A stretch of DNA of 64,000 nucleotides, taken from the NCBI GenBank assembly GCA_019054805.1, contig JAHQIY010000009.1, positions 1,550,001-1,614,000 of the forward strand, given 5' to 3'. Origin of the DNA: Brachionus manjavacas (Eukaryota > Rotifera > Eurotatoria > Ploima > Brachionidae). The notes under the pieces were generated by a model that did not search any database, had not been told where the DNA came from, and saw nothing but the letters and a program-made list of their open reading frames with translations. Below, one piece after another: positions 32,031-41,924 of this stretch; positions within the stretch are counted from its first letter, which is position 1, and each line of letters opens with the position of its first letter. The translations under genes were made by a program, and so were the position numbers.

Positions 32031-32476
32031 TTAGGCTCGGCCTGAGCCATTTATTGGAACGAGTTAATTCGGACCTAACTTGGGTGCCGGAATTCAACTG
32101 GTCTTTAATTTTGTCAGAAGGTGAAAAGCAGAGATTGTCATTTTTAAGAGTTATTTATCACAAGCCAAAATTTGCTTTACTTGATGAGTTTACCTCTTCG
32201 GTGGATCAACAGACTGAAGTTTTAATGTGTGAATATTTGTACAAAATAGAATGTAGTTTTATGAGTATAGCCCATCGAGATACTGTCAAAAAGTATCATC
32301 AAATTGAATTAAAATTTACCAATGACAATAATTATGATATTATGCATGTTAATAAAATATGAACCTTTTTTTTTAAATATCAATAATTTGAATTTTTAAC
32401 TTGATTTTTATTTCAATTAGGTTTTTAAATTAAAATGTCGAAAGGAAAATTTCATTAATTAAAATCTTTATAGAAA
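32018..32476 (+). pseudogene. ABCD4 3'-end copy with chimeric start, unit 1
   Basis: From about 32,034 the sequence is the last ~108 codons of ABCD4 (LSHLLERVNSDLTWVPEF, signature LSEGEKQR, Walker B FALLDE, SIAHRD) plus 3' flank. A junction with TBK1 3'-flank sequence makes a 114-residue open frame (start ATG 32,018) whose first six residues come from TBK1 flank. No Walker A or membrane domain. The 3' flank is cut by the transposon at 32,476 and resumes at 36,543. Confidence 0.85.
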
Positions 32477-35400
32477 GAATCGTACCACATAAGTATGAAA
32501 ATCTTGCCCCCTTATTACATTTTAAGCATAATAGATTTCTTCATATTTTTTTTTTTATTTATAAAATAAAACTATTAAATTTTCAAACTATGCTTTAGAT
32601 TTTGCTTAACTTTGATATTCACATATTTCGTCTGATATAAAAACATACATAGTAGTATTAGTAGTAGTACTAGTTTTATGTGACAAGTCTAAACCCTTGT
32701 AGAACAACACTAGTCATATTTTTTAGTTGGTCTTTGTATATATTAGTATTCTTGCTACGTGAGACGTAGATTTTATAAAGCTATATATCTGAGTGCTTTA
32801 AAATGACATAATATAACTTACAATTTTCTTCTCTAAACTTTAATTTATCATTTTTTGCTTTTTTAAACTCGAATTCGAGTATTTTAACTTTAGTGCTTGC
32901 ATATTACAATATTTAATATCTTGACCTATTCTTTGAAAACATATTTGACACTACTTTAAGCCATTTCTTTTTCATTAGCTTTTATTGAAATCACTATTGA
33001 AATGACCATTGAATATCAGCATAAGACGTATCTGCACCGAAAGCATTGTCCTAAATGTCTTAAAAGGCTAGATACATTCAAAAAAAGACATGTTGTGGCA
33101 CTTTACAAGCAGGAAATTATCAATAAGCTAAACATGTCGAGAGAGAACGCTGAGCCTATTGGTACTGGAGATCTTGTTTGCTCACCATGCATAAATAAAA
33201 CATACAAGCTTAAAACAAATGAAATGTACAACTCAAACGAGACATTATTCGTTCGTGATGGTGCTGATGTATGTGAAGTTTTTAAGCCTTTATTTGATGA
33301 TACTACAAATGAGAAAGAAAATGAGCCAAATAATCCTAATGATTTTGTCGTGAAAGATCAAGATAATCAAGTGATTGAACCAGATCCAGCAAGTCACAGT
33401 AGACATTCGATTAATATTCCGAGAACAGGCGCTTCTCATAAAAAATGTGTCATTTGTAATCGATTGAATCAATAGCAAAACCTTACATTGATATCAGACG
33501 AGGCCGTTTTCCATGCTTATGTTCATACTGGTATTATAATACCGTTTAAGTGCCGGGCTTGTCCAGGACACTTTAATGAAATTAAGCTCTTTAAAGAAAG
33601 CGTTCTTCAGAAAATTACTTGTTATAAAGATACAACAGAGTTATCAAAAGTATCACTAGAGTCTTTTTTTCAAGCATTTCGTGAGTTTTGTAAAAGACAA
33701 TCACTTTTCTCAAAATTGAAAGACCTGACTACTATTACAGAAAAAATGTGTCTAAGTAATACTGGATTTACTAGAAATGAATATTTAGTAATACTTAATT
33801 GTATTAAATCTATGCGTAGTTCAAACGAAAGAAGTGTTTGTCAAGCTTTAGCAGTGTATCTCTTTTGGCTTAAAACTGGACTAGATCAAAAGACTATTTC
33901 AGCTCATTTCGACTCAATTGAACAACAAGATGTAAGTCGATATTGCCAACAAGTAAGAAAGGCACTAGCTGATGATTTTGTCCCACTAAATCTTGGTACC
34001 AACCATCTCAGTCGCGAAAAATGGTTAATTGAGAATAATACAGTTGCTGAAAAGCTTCATACAACTGATAAAAATCAAATGGTTTTTATAGCTGATGGCA
34101 CATATTGTTATTGCGAGAAAAGTAGTGACAATTAACTTCAAAGATCAACTTATAGTGTACAAAAGAGACGTCATTTAGTAAAGCCCTTTGTAATTTGTTC
34201 ATCAAATGGAAGAATAGTGGATATTTATGGTCCATATCAAGCAAGTTTGAATGATGCAGAAATAATGAAAATAATTCTCAATAATGATAAAAATCTAATG
34301 AATTTGATTGAACCGAAAGATGTTCTTCTTTTAGATAGAGGATTTCGTGATTGCATCAGCTTCTTGAATGATAGACAAATCAGCACAAAAACACCTAGTA
34401 TGACAAAAGCAAAAAATAAACAATCAACATTCGACGCAAATATGACAAGACATGTAACTAAGGGCCGCTGGGTAATAGAAGTCACAAATTCTTTTTTGAA
34501 GCGCTCTTTTAAAGCACTTCGAGAGACACAAAATCAAATGTTGAATCACATAATAGATGACTATCGAGTTGCAGGTTCTTTAGTTAATTTATTCTTCGAA
34601 AAGTTAACTTCAGATGAGAAGACGCTGATATGATTGTTTCTAAGTTGCAAGAAAGTTTAAATCAAATAAATGAACTGGAAAATATTGTCTCTGATTTAGA
34701 ATTTACTATTGATAAGAAGAGTAAATTCGTTAAAATCGATATTTTAAAAGTAGATGATTTCCCAAAGCTCTCAGAAGATCAACTTAAATTGATTGCGCTA
34801 GGTACTTTTGGATTAAGAATGTGTATTAGCTATTTAAATGAGGCATTAAGTGATGGCGAATTTGAGATTCAAATAAATGATTTTGTCATAAGCCAAATGG
34901 ACAGCAAGATAGTATCTACAAGAATTCAATCAAGACACACTAATTCAACAAAGTATAAAACTTACATAAGATATAATATCGTTAAAGATGGAAGTTGGAA
35001 AATTACTGACTCATTTTGTGACTGTTTATCAGACATGAGAAAATCTGGATGTGTCCACTCTTTAAGTATAATTTACTATCTAAGTTATGGTCGATACCTT
35101 GATGAGTTGCCTCGACAAACAGTTAATCTAAGGACGATTTTTCGTCATTATGATGAGTCACATAAAGATTCCGAATCAAGCGGAGTACAAAAGAAAAAAA
35201 TCTGGTCAGAAGCAAACTCGCAGAAACCAAATGCTAAAAATCGGCGTATTGATTCAGACAAACCTGAGGATCAAAAGACTGGTAATTTTGAATCCATGTG
35301 TAAAAAGTCAAACGAAGAGGTTTCTTTTGAAACAATTATTCACCAAGAAAAAAAATCAGATAATGTTTACAATTACATGAAAAATAATTCAAATGAAGAA

Positions 35401-36542
35401 ATTGTTTTAGATGAATTTGCTATGCGAATTCCAAGATGGGGGACCTCACTTTTTAACAAATATATGTCGAATCTGTTAAAAATTGAAATCAGAGACACAT
35501 GCACTATTGACTATTTTTTGTTGTGTTTTTGGACCATGACTAAACTCTCAGAATTTTTTCAAAGACATCAAAAAACACTGCAAGTAGAAAAAATACTAGC
35601 TAAAATTATAGAACTTGCAAATGATGCTCTAATGGATGAAGCAAGAATTGTATGCATTTATGACTTATGTAGACTGAGGCCGTCGCATAAAAATGGTGTT
35701 CATATGATCTCAACATATGGCTCTGAATATGAATATATAATATCTTAACTTAGAGAACTTCAATTCTATAAGAGTATTGAAAGCTGCTGTAATTGTGTGT
35801 TTAAAGAAGAATATCTTATCTCTGATTTATTCATTTCAAAGCGTTTTAGCTCGCAAATAACTTTAAATTGCTTTGATGATCGAATATGTAGGAAATGTTT
35901 TTCAACGAAGAAACGTATGATTCAATTTGTAAATGATCCTGCATTTATTTTTGTACAATCAGAGCCTGACTCAGATATTATTGAAATTACTGATTTACCA
36001 TTAAAACTGATAATAAGTGAATATAATTTCAATTTATTATGTGCCACGTTTAAAAGTGGTAATCATTTCAGAGGAATTTTTTTCATTAACAGGAAATTCT
36101 ATTTAGTGGATGATATGGCACTCGGCTTTTTAATCGAAGCTATGCCAAGATATTCAATTAATTCAGTTTTTTAAACCATCGCACTTAAAATAAAATAAAA
36201 TTTTATATAAATCTACTACATTAAAATTTTTCTTTTCTTTTTTGACCAACTTTACATATTTAAATGTATCAGAAATAAATTTAGCAATGTTTAATTTTAT
36301 ATCTTGTATCTTGTTAAAATAACAAAAAATATACATAATTTAAGTTAAAATGAAAAGTTTTAAGTGATTTTTAGGTGATTTCCGTCTATGAACTTTCAAG
36401 CTTGATTACCAAAGGAGTTAACCAAAAAAAATGCTTCTAATATTTAGAAGCCTTAATGGTCTATCTTTTTATTATCTCAATTTTTGTTAACTTTTATGGT
36501 AATATTCAGGGGCATGAAGCTTAAACTTATGTGGTAATAGTC
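32477..36542 (+). mobile_element. DNA transposon of the ISL2EU / PIF-Harbinger-related type, unit 1
   Basis: About 4.07 kb inserted in the ABCD4 3' flank copy; the uninterrupted flank at 21,950-22,030 shows the site before insertion. Ends are imperfect terminal inverted repeats: left GAATCGTACCACATAAGTAT, right the complement of ACTTATGTGGTAATAGTC, sharing TACCACATAAGT, with TGCCCC about 15 bp further in on both sides. No clear target-site duplication is visible. It carries one transposase gene (33,002-36,174). About 520 bp of 5' and 370 bp of 3' non-coding sequence flank the gene. The same insertion at the same site in unit 2 shows it predates the 26-kb duplication. Confidence 0.8.
33002..36174 (+). 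pseudogene. Transposase with zinc-finger, DDE, SWIM and cysteine-protease-like domains (broken), unit 1
   Basis: One long protein of roughly 1,050 codons, interrupted only by TAG at 33,473, TAA at 34,133, a one-base frameshift near 34,613-34,630, and TAA at 35,746. N-terminus: CxxC pairs HCPKCLKRL and LVCSPCINKTY, then HKKCVICNR. Core: a DDE domain with D in FIADGTYCYCEKS (codon 34,094), D in LLLDRGFRD (34,334) and E in GRWVIEVTNSF (34,478), spaced 80 and 48 residues, with the conserved YSVQKRRHLVKPFVI and GRIVDIYGPY strands. This is the layout of ISL2EU-type transposases. Then a SWIM finger CDCLSDMRKSGCVH (35,017-35,058). C-terminus: IRDTCTIDYFLL (Cys codon 35,500) and GNHFRGIFFINRKFYLVDDM (His 36,064, Asp 36,108), a Cys/His/Asp order like ubiquitin-specific-protease-type or related cysteine peptidases. 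The protease assignment is inference from motifs. Confidence 0.75.
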
Positions 36543-38059
36543 TTTTTAATTTTTTATTAATGAAAAATAAGAAAATCGATTAAAATTATCAAAATGCAAT
36601 AATGTAGAAATTATGTATCTAAAAAAATTTTTACTTCCCTCTTTTAGGTTACCAAGACAACATACTAGATATAATATTAAAAAATACCTTAATAGAGATA
36701 ATCGTAGTTTACACAGATTATAAATATTGCCGTTCTTCAAAACAAAAATTATGATTACATTCTTTATGAAAAAATAATTTTGAATGTATTATTATGTTAT
36801 CAAACTCTATAAAATTTTTTACTTTATTTTTCAATTTATTTTAAAAAAATTCAATGAAAAATTTCTGTTAGAACGTTTTTATTGAAAATTGTTAAAATAG
36901 TTTTTTCATCTAGATTTAATTTAAAAAAAATGTCAACTTCAAGTTTGGAGGAAAAAAAGGAAACATCCTAAATAGAATATGTTCGAAAGGAAATAAAGGC
37001 AACCTTAGAAAAAGATAACGAATTCAACTCAACGAAAGAAAATCAGAGGCTAATGAAAATTCACAAGAAGGAGAAATAAAAGAAATATTAAGCAAAATAA
37101 TTAAAATATTAAAGAATGAAATAAGAAAAGAAAAATCAGAACAAAAAGATCAATTAGAAAACAGTGAATTTATAAAGAAAAGATGTCAAAAAATCGAGCA
37201 AGAATGCGAGGAGAAAGAGAAAAATCCAGAAGAATTGAAAGAGAAGTTGAATGATATACAAAAGAAAATAGAAAGATTAAATAATAATTTAGAAAACGAA
37301 ACAAAATTAAAAAATAAGATTCAAATAGAATGCGTGGAGGAAGAGAAAAATGCAGAGGAATTATATGAGAAGTTGAATGATGCACAAAAGGAAATAGAAA
37401 GACTAAATAATGATTTAGAAAACGAAATAAAATACAAAAATGACATTCAAATAGAATGGGAGGAGAAAGAGAAAAATATAGAAAGATTAAATAATAGAGC
37501 TAAACCATGAAAACTTAGAGATAAAAGTTGGTAAAAGTTTGATGAATTTATGAATTTAAAAGATTCGCTTGCTGATGGCATGTTAAAATTTGACAAAAAA
37601 GAAGATGAAAAATCACTTCTTGATGATTTAATGAGTCAAAACGATAGATATGACAGACAATCAATGTTTGAATTTATTCGTAAGGAAATAAATGATTTGA
37701 AGAATTTTATCAGAGTTTATGAATCATCATCTGAAATACCACCATCGGTTTCAAAAAATTTAATTTCGCTTCGATTTGACTCTTTAATTCCTATTTATCA
37801 CGAAGTTTTGATAAAAAACTTGGACTCAGAAGCATACAAATCGATCCATTGTACTGGATGGCTGTGCGCTGCTCTTTTTGACCTGTTTAAAAAGAATGTA
37901 CTCCACTCGAGTTCAATAAATGAAATCCTAGAAATTTTGATCAAAATCATTAAAATTTGTGACGAAAAAAGTTTGGATTTGGTTGAAAAAATGCTAAACG
38001 AGGTGTATATTTTTGATTTTGTGACTAAATATTATTTATATTGGCTAGTAATAATGTAC
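36543..38059 (+). pseudogene. Second, decayed copy of the coiled-coil gene with its 5' flank, unit 1
   Basis: Continues the ABCD4 3' flank to about 36,930, then the coiled-coil gene start (MSTSSLEEKKETS followed by a stop). The coiled-coil part is clearly diverged and has frameshifts; one open piece is 37,235-37,510 (ERLNNDLENEIKYKNDIQIE). From about 37,550 the C-terminal domain (DDLMSQNDRYDRQSMFEFIR, RVYESSSEIPPSVSKNLISL) is nearly identical to 24,330-23,900 on the other strand, which suggests local gene conversion. Similarity ends at 38,059, where LINE sequence begins, so the last ~100 codons are lost. Confidence 0.8.
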
Positions 38060-39450
38060 CTACCCTTAGTCGCCTTTAATGTGTCCATTGAAGGGCTCAG
38101 TCTTTCGTTCTTTCAGCCTCATTCACACAATCCTCAATATTCACTTCCGTGCATTAGTATTGCTTTTAATACACTTGAAGTGTCGGAGAGAAAACTCACC
38201 TTTGTCTCACTCCTGTATACAGTTTGTAGTGTTCAGATTTTCCTTTTTCCAAAATCACGCTACACTCGAATTTCTTTTAGAAAAGTTTTATCAAGTTAAC
38301 TATCTTCTGTGACAGGCAATAGGATCTTAAAATGGCCCACAAGGTTTCTCTGTGTATGCTTTCTAAGGTTTTCTTGAAGTCAAGAAGTTAAGCTTCACTG
38401 GGCTATTCCATTCCTGACTTTGTTCTATGATGCTCCTTAGTTTAAATACTGGTCTTTCAATCCATCCTTGCTCTTGCTCTTTTTAGAAGAGCTACATATC
38501 GAATTAGTGATCTTGTGTAGTTTATGAAGGTCCTCTTTTTAGCTGGCTTCTTATGCTTCGCTTGCACACTGGTTAATATAGCTCTTCTTATCACGCCTTG
38601 CTCCTTTCTTCACATGCCTGCTCTTTATTCCAAATGATGCTTCTTATTTTCGCGAATTCGGTCAGATTTTGCTTGAATCATTTTCGGTTTGATTTCCGCT
38701 CTTTCAGCTATCAGTGCCCAAGTCTAACGGATATCTATCTTTTCATTTGATGTTTTACAAATCCGAGAATGGGCTTCCCTGCTGTATATCCGACTCCTCT
38801 GGTTGTTCAAGTTTTTGAAAACTCCTTCTTAGCTTTGTGCTATTTTCTGTTTTACGTTTGGTGCTATCTAGACGTCCAACATCGTATTTTTTATTCTGTA
38901 TTTCTCTGATAGGCTTTACTCAAATTAAGCTTTAAACACGCTCCTACTTGATAATGATCCCTTTATAAGTCGGCTCCTCTAAAGACTTTGGTTTCTTTTA
39001 GGAAAGGGCTCCATCTCTGATTGATCATTATATATAAATTTGGTTTAAAGTTTTCTTATCTGGAGATCGCCATGTAAGCTTGTGTATATTTTTGTGCTGA
39101 ACCATTGTTCCACCTATACAGCGGTTGTTAGTCTTTCACAGATCTCGTAGTCTTTCACGATTGTTAATTCCTTCTCTGCAACCGTGGGTTCCCACACATT
39201 TTCAAGACCAAAATTTATCAATTCCAACTTTCGCATTCTTATCGCCCATGACTATCATGAGGTCATGTCGAGGCACTTTATCTAAAGTTCTTTGTAGCTG
39301 TTCGTAGAATATAGCTTCGTTAGTTGGGCCATAGCATTGTATGATTGATGTACTACAATGCTTCCCTATTAGCCGTGTGCGAATCAGTATTTCACTTATA
39401 GGCTCTCATTCCATCATGGCATCCTTTGCTTGCTTTGAAAGCATTATCCA
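38060..39450 (-). mobile_element. LINE fragment: endonuclease plus N-terminal RT
   Basis: Read on the minus strand: MLSKQAKDAMMEWEP (39,440), IIQCYGPTNEAIFYEQLQRT then LDKVPRHDLMIVMGDKNAKV (39,350-39,225), IHKLTWRSP (39,080) and GADL.RDHYQVGACLKL. These are successive blocks of an APE-type endonuclease (QAYAPT..., LDSVPKHD.KIVMGDFNAKVG, TW.SPDG, SDHHLV). Then IERPVFKLRSIIEQSQEWN (38,450-38,400) and QKIVNLIKLF...YTGVRQRCVFSPTL (38,300-38,180) belong to the RT domain. The element stops just before the YADD region at 38,060, where it abuts the coiled-coil gene. Many stops; dead. It is visibly less AT-rich than its surroundings. Confidence 0.75.
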
Positions 39451-39451
39451 T

Positions 39452-39690
39452 CGATATAATGGTGTAATGTTTGGATCAGTCGCTTTTTAAAAAGTGAAGT
39501 AAGCAAAAGGTCGATGGTTTGAACCCTCCTGAAGGAAATTGAAGTGAAAAGTTAAAAAGGGAAATTTTCGGTTGAAAAGTATCATCTACGCCAAAGGCTG
39601 TCCTGCAAGCGCTTAGGGCAAATTACCTGACCGCCCAAGTATACAGGCTAGTTACATAGAAATCAAGAAATCAAGAAATCAGAAAGAAGC
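39452..39690 (+). mobile_element. tRNA-derived SINE-like element
   Basis: A tRNA-like head with A-box-like AATGGTGTAATGTTTGG, an anticodon-stem-like TCGCT...AGTGA hairpin and a B-box-like GATGGTTTGAACCCTCC, followed by a ~120-bp non-tRNA body (CTGTCCTGCAAGCGCTTAGG region) and a short tail of GAAATCAA repeats at 39,658-39,685. This head-body-simple-tail layout is that of tRNA-derived SINEs. The acceptor stem does not close, so it is not a functional tRNA gene. Confidence 0.5.
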
Positions 39691-40298
39691 TTCTTAAAAG
39701 AAATTTTTTTGAGAATTAAAAATTAAAAATTAAAAATAGAGATAAATTTTTAATTGAAGCATACAATGATAAACTATACCATGATATTGCGAATAATACA
39801 TGGATAAAATTTTTGCATAGAGTTTCAGAAATGAAAAATTCAGATTTACATTGGATGTTTACTTTGAAAATATGGTTCCGCAGAAAATTTAAGAACTTAA
39901 ATATAAAATTAACTTTTTTGTGATAATTTTTGAGAGTGATCATGAAAATTTGATCATAAAAGTCAATTTGCCAAATTTTTTAAGATGATGAGTTTTTTAA
40001 GTCGTCACTAAAAAACTCATTCCAGTAAAGTAATATAACATTAATTCGGAAAACACTTTCATTAAGTACTGAAAAAATTTATTTAATCTTTTTAAAAAAA
40101 TCTTTTAAAGACACAAGATATAATTCAATAATTAAGAAAGGTACCTCATATTTAGCTTCCTAAAAAAACCTCCCAGCTGCGATCAATTTATATAAATTAT
40201 CTTTTTTGATCCATTTTTTTTGTATACTTACCTCAAATTACCGCGATTTTACTTGATCAATTTAAAAGAATATTTAATTTAAACAAAAATTTCATTAA
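39691..40298. other. AT-rich region with a weak coding-like stretch
   Basis: Around 39,745-39,905 one plus-strand frame reads KFLIEAYNDKLYHDIANNTW...FLHRVSEMKNSDLHW without stops; it could be a scrap of a LINE linker region, but nothing confirms it. Otherwise non-coding. Confidence 0.3.
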
Positions 40299-40553
40299 GT
40301 GATAGAACTTTCTCAAATTATCTTAGATTTTTTCTATTTTTTGAATTTAGAAGAAACTAAATTTGTAGAATTAGTCAACACTACATCAACAACACAACTG
40401 GAAAATTCCTTATTGACTATCGAAGAAATGAAAGTACCACTGAATGAATTCTTTAATTTTTATTTTTTAATGCTGAAAGGCAAAGATTTAAGTAGAGAGC
40501 GCATTTGGGAATTTGGGATTGTTGAAAGTGTGTTACCGAGTCAACCATTGTAA
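40299..40553 (+). pseudogene. Gene scrap, left arm of an inverted pair
   Basis: 84-residue open frame without an ATG at its start. Its last part, FYFLMLKGKDLSRERIWEFG followed by IVESVLPSQ, is repeated in inverted orientation at about 40,690-40,800. Not recognised as a known family. Confidence 0.4.
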
Positions 40554-40689
40554 TACCAAGTAACATTTTATCATTGAAATTTTAAGGAAAATAAAATAAA
40601 AAAAAAGAAATTTTTTATTTGTTTTTTTATGTATTTTTTATTTATTTAAAAATTTCTAGATGATAATTTGAAGGAGCTTTAGAAATAGC

Positions 40690-40800
40690 TTAGCATTTGC
40701 TCTGATCTGGTTGACTTAGTACTCTTCCATCAATTCCAAATACCCAAATTCGATATCTACTTAAAACTTTGCCTTTCAGCATAAAATAATAAAAATCAAA
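40690..40800 (-). pseudogene. Gene scrap, right arm of an inverted pair
   Basis: Minus-strand frame FYYFMLKGKVLSRYRIWVFG then IDGRVLSQPDQ, clearly the same sequence as 40,455-40,553 in the opposite orientation, with substitutions. The arms are about 140 bp apart and could fold into a hairpin. Confidence 0.55.
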
Positions 40801-41920
40801 GAAAATTAAAATTAATTTTTTATTCTTTAAGTGTTTGACTTTGGGGAACAAAGATTCATCTATTTCGCAAAATTTACCTACTCCGCCAAACTTTAAATTT
40901 TCTATGTAATTATTTTTTCTATCTTATTTTTTATCATTACATTAGCTTTTTTCTGTATAGATGAAAAAATTTCAAATTAGGTGAACAATTTTTAGAATAG
41001 GTCAACTAATAGTTCATAAAATTTGAGAACAAGAATTATTCCAGTTACAGGTGAATCATGGTTTACCTAACCGACTAGAAAAACTTTGTTTTTTCCTAAT
41101 AAAATTTTGACTCTAGTGACAATTTACTTTCGTTTGGTGCATTATAACAAATACTTAATTTATCAAAAATGGAAAACAGAGCATTGATAGTTTTTTTGAC
41201 TTCAAATATTATCTTTAAGGATCATCATATCACAAACACAAAGTCAAAATTTATAAAAAAACAGGTTTATCATATTTGTTATACTTAAAATTAAAATTAT
41301 TTATTTTTGAAACTGAAAAAAATATTTGAAACATCGCACTTTTTCAATTTTATTTCAACATTGGATACATTTTGTAATTCAAACATAAAAAATTAAACCA
41401 TATGCATTTGAATTTAATTTCGTTTAGCATTAGTGTTCTGCTCTAGGCTTTATAAGTCTGTCCATATTAGGAGTTTAAAAAAATCTACACACAGGATTCC
41501 ATCTATTTACATTAAACTATAAATTTAGTACATTATCAGAATACCAAAACCGTCTTTGTGTAATATTGTGAAATTAGGTATTAAAAAAATGAAGAAAAAC
41601 CTAAAGATATCTTAATTTTTTTTCCCAGTAGTAAAAATAAGTTCTGTAAATCCGACGTGGTGCAAAATTTTAAAAATTTATTTAGATAGTAGTTTATTCT
41701 GTAATTTTTGTACCGAATTTTACAAAACATTTTATGATTATATCGACTTGTCTTGTATAAATTTTTAGTTGAGACTAATTTTACCCTTGATTAGAAAGCC
41801 TTAATATTATCAATTATTTAATTTTATAAAATATTTAAGATTTATTTTTTGACATTTTTTTTGAAAGTTGGCTCACAACTTTTTCAATTCTTTTATTTTT
41901 CGATTACCTTAAAAATCTTT
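40801..41920. other. AT-rich intergenic region
   Basis: No coding, RNA or repeat feature supported. Confidence 0.4.
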
Positions 41921-41924
41921 TAGG

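Larger units (their letters stand above)
16877..37731 (+). repeat. Tandem segmental duplication, unit 1 (matched part)
   Basis: The whole stretch recurs in the same orientation at 43,173-64,000, with an offset drifting from about 26,296 to 26,269 bp through small indels. Matching gene starts confirm it: 18,388/44,668, 20,913/47,192, 23,608/49,886, 33,002/59,274. Identity is close to complete; differences are mostly homopolymer lengths plus a few substitutions. The left boundary lies at a shared GATTTAAAAAATATG; upstream the two sequences are unrelated. The right end of the match lies beyond the window. Confidence 0.95.

Noticed and set aside
34600-34640. ATGA overlap as a translational reinitiation or programmed frameshift site in the transposase
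   Set aside because: Related transposases continue in one frame through this point, and a single-base indel explains the shift; kept only as a frame break.
33002-36174. Transposon from an organism with the ciliate code (TAA/TAG = Gln)
   Set aside because: Gln is coded mostly by CAA throughout the gene; only three TAR codons occur, which fits decay better than a different code.
38079-38312. Plus-strand frames over 38,079-39,307
   Set aside because: Shadow frames of the minus-strand LINE endonuclease/RT fragment.
39452-39540. Functional tRNA gene, possibly with a UUA (suppressor-like) anticodon
   Set aside because: The acceptor and T stems do not pair properly and the anticodon loop is of wrong size; better explained as a SINE head.
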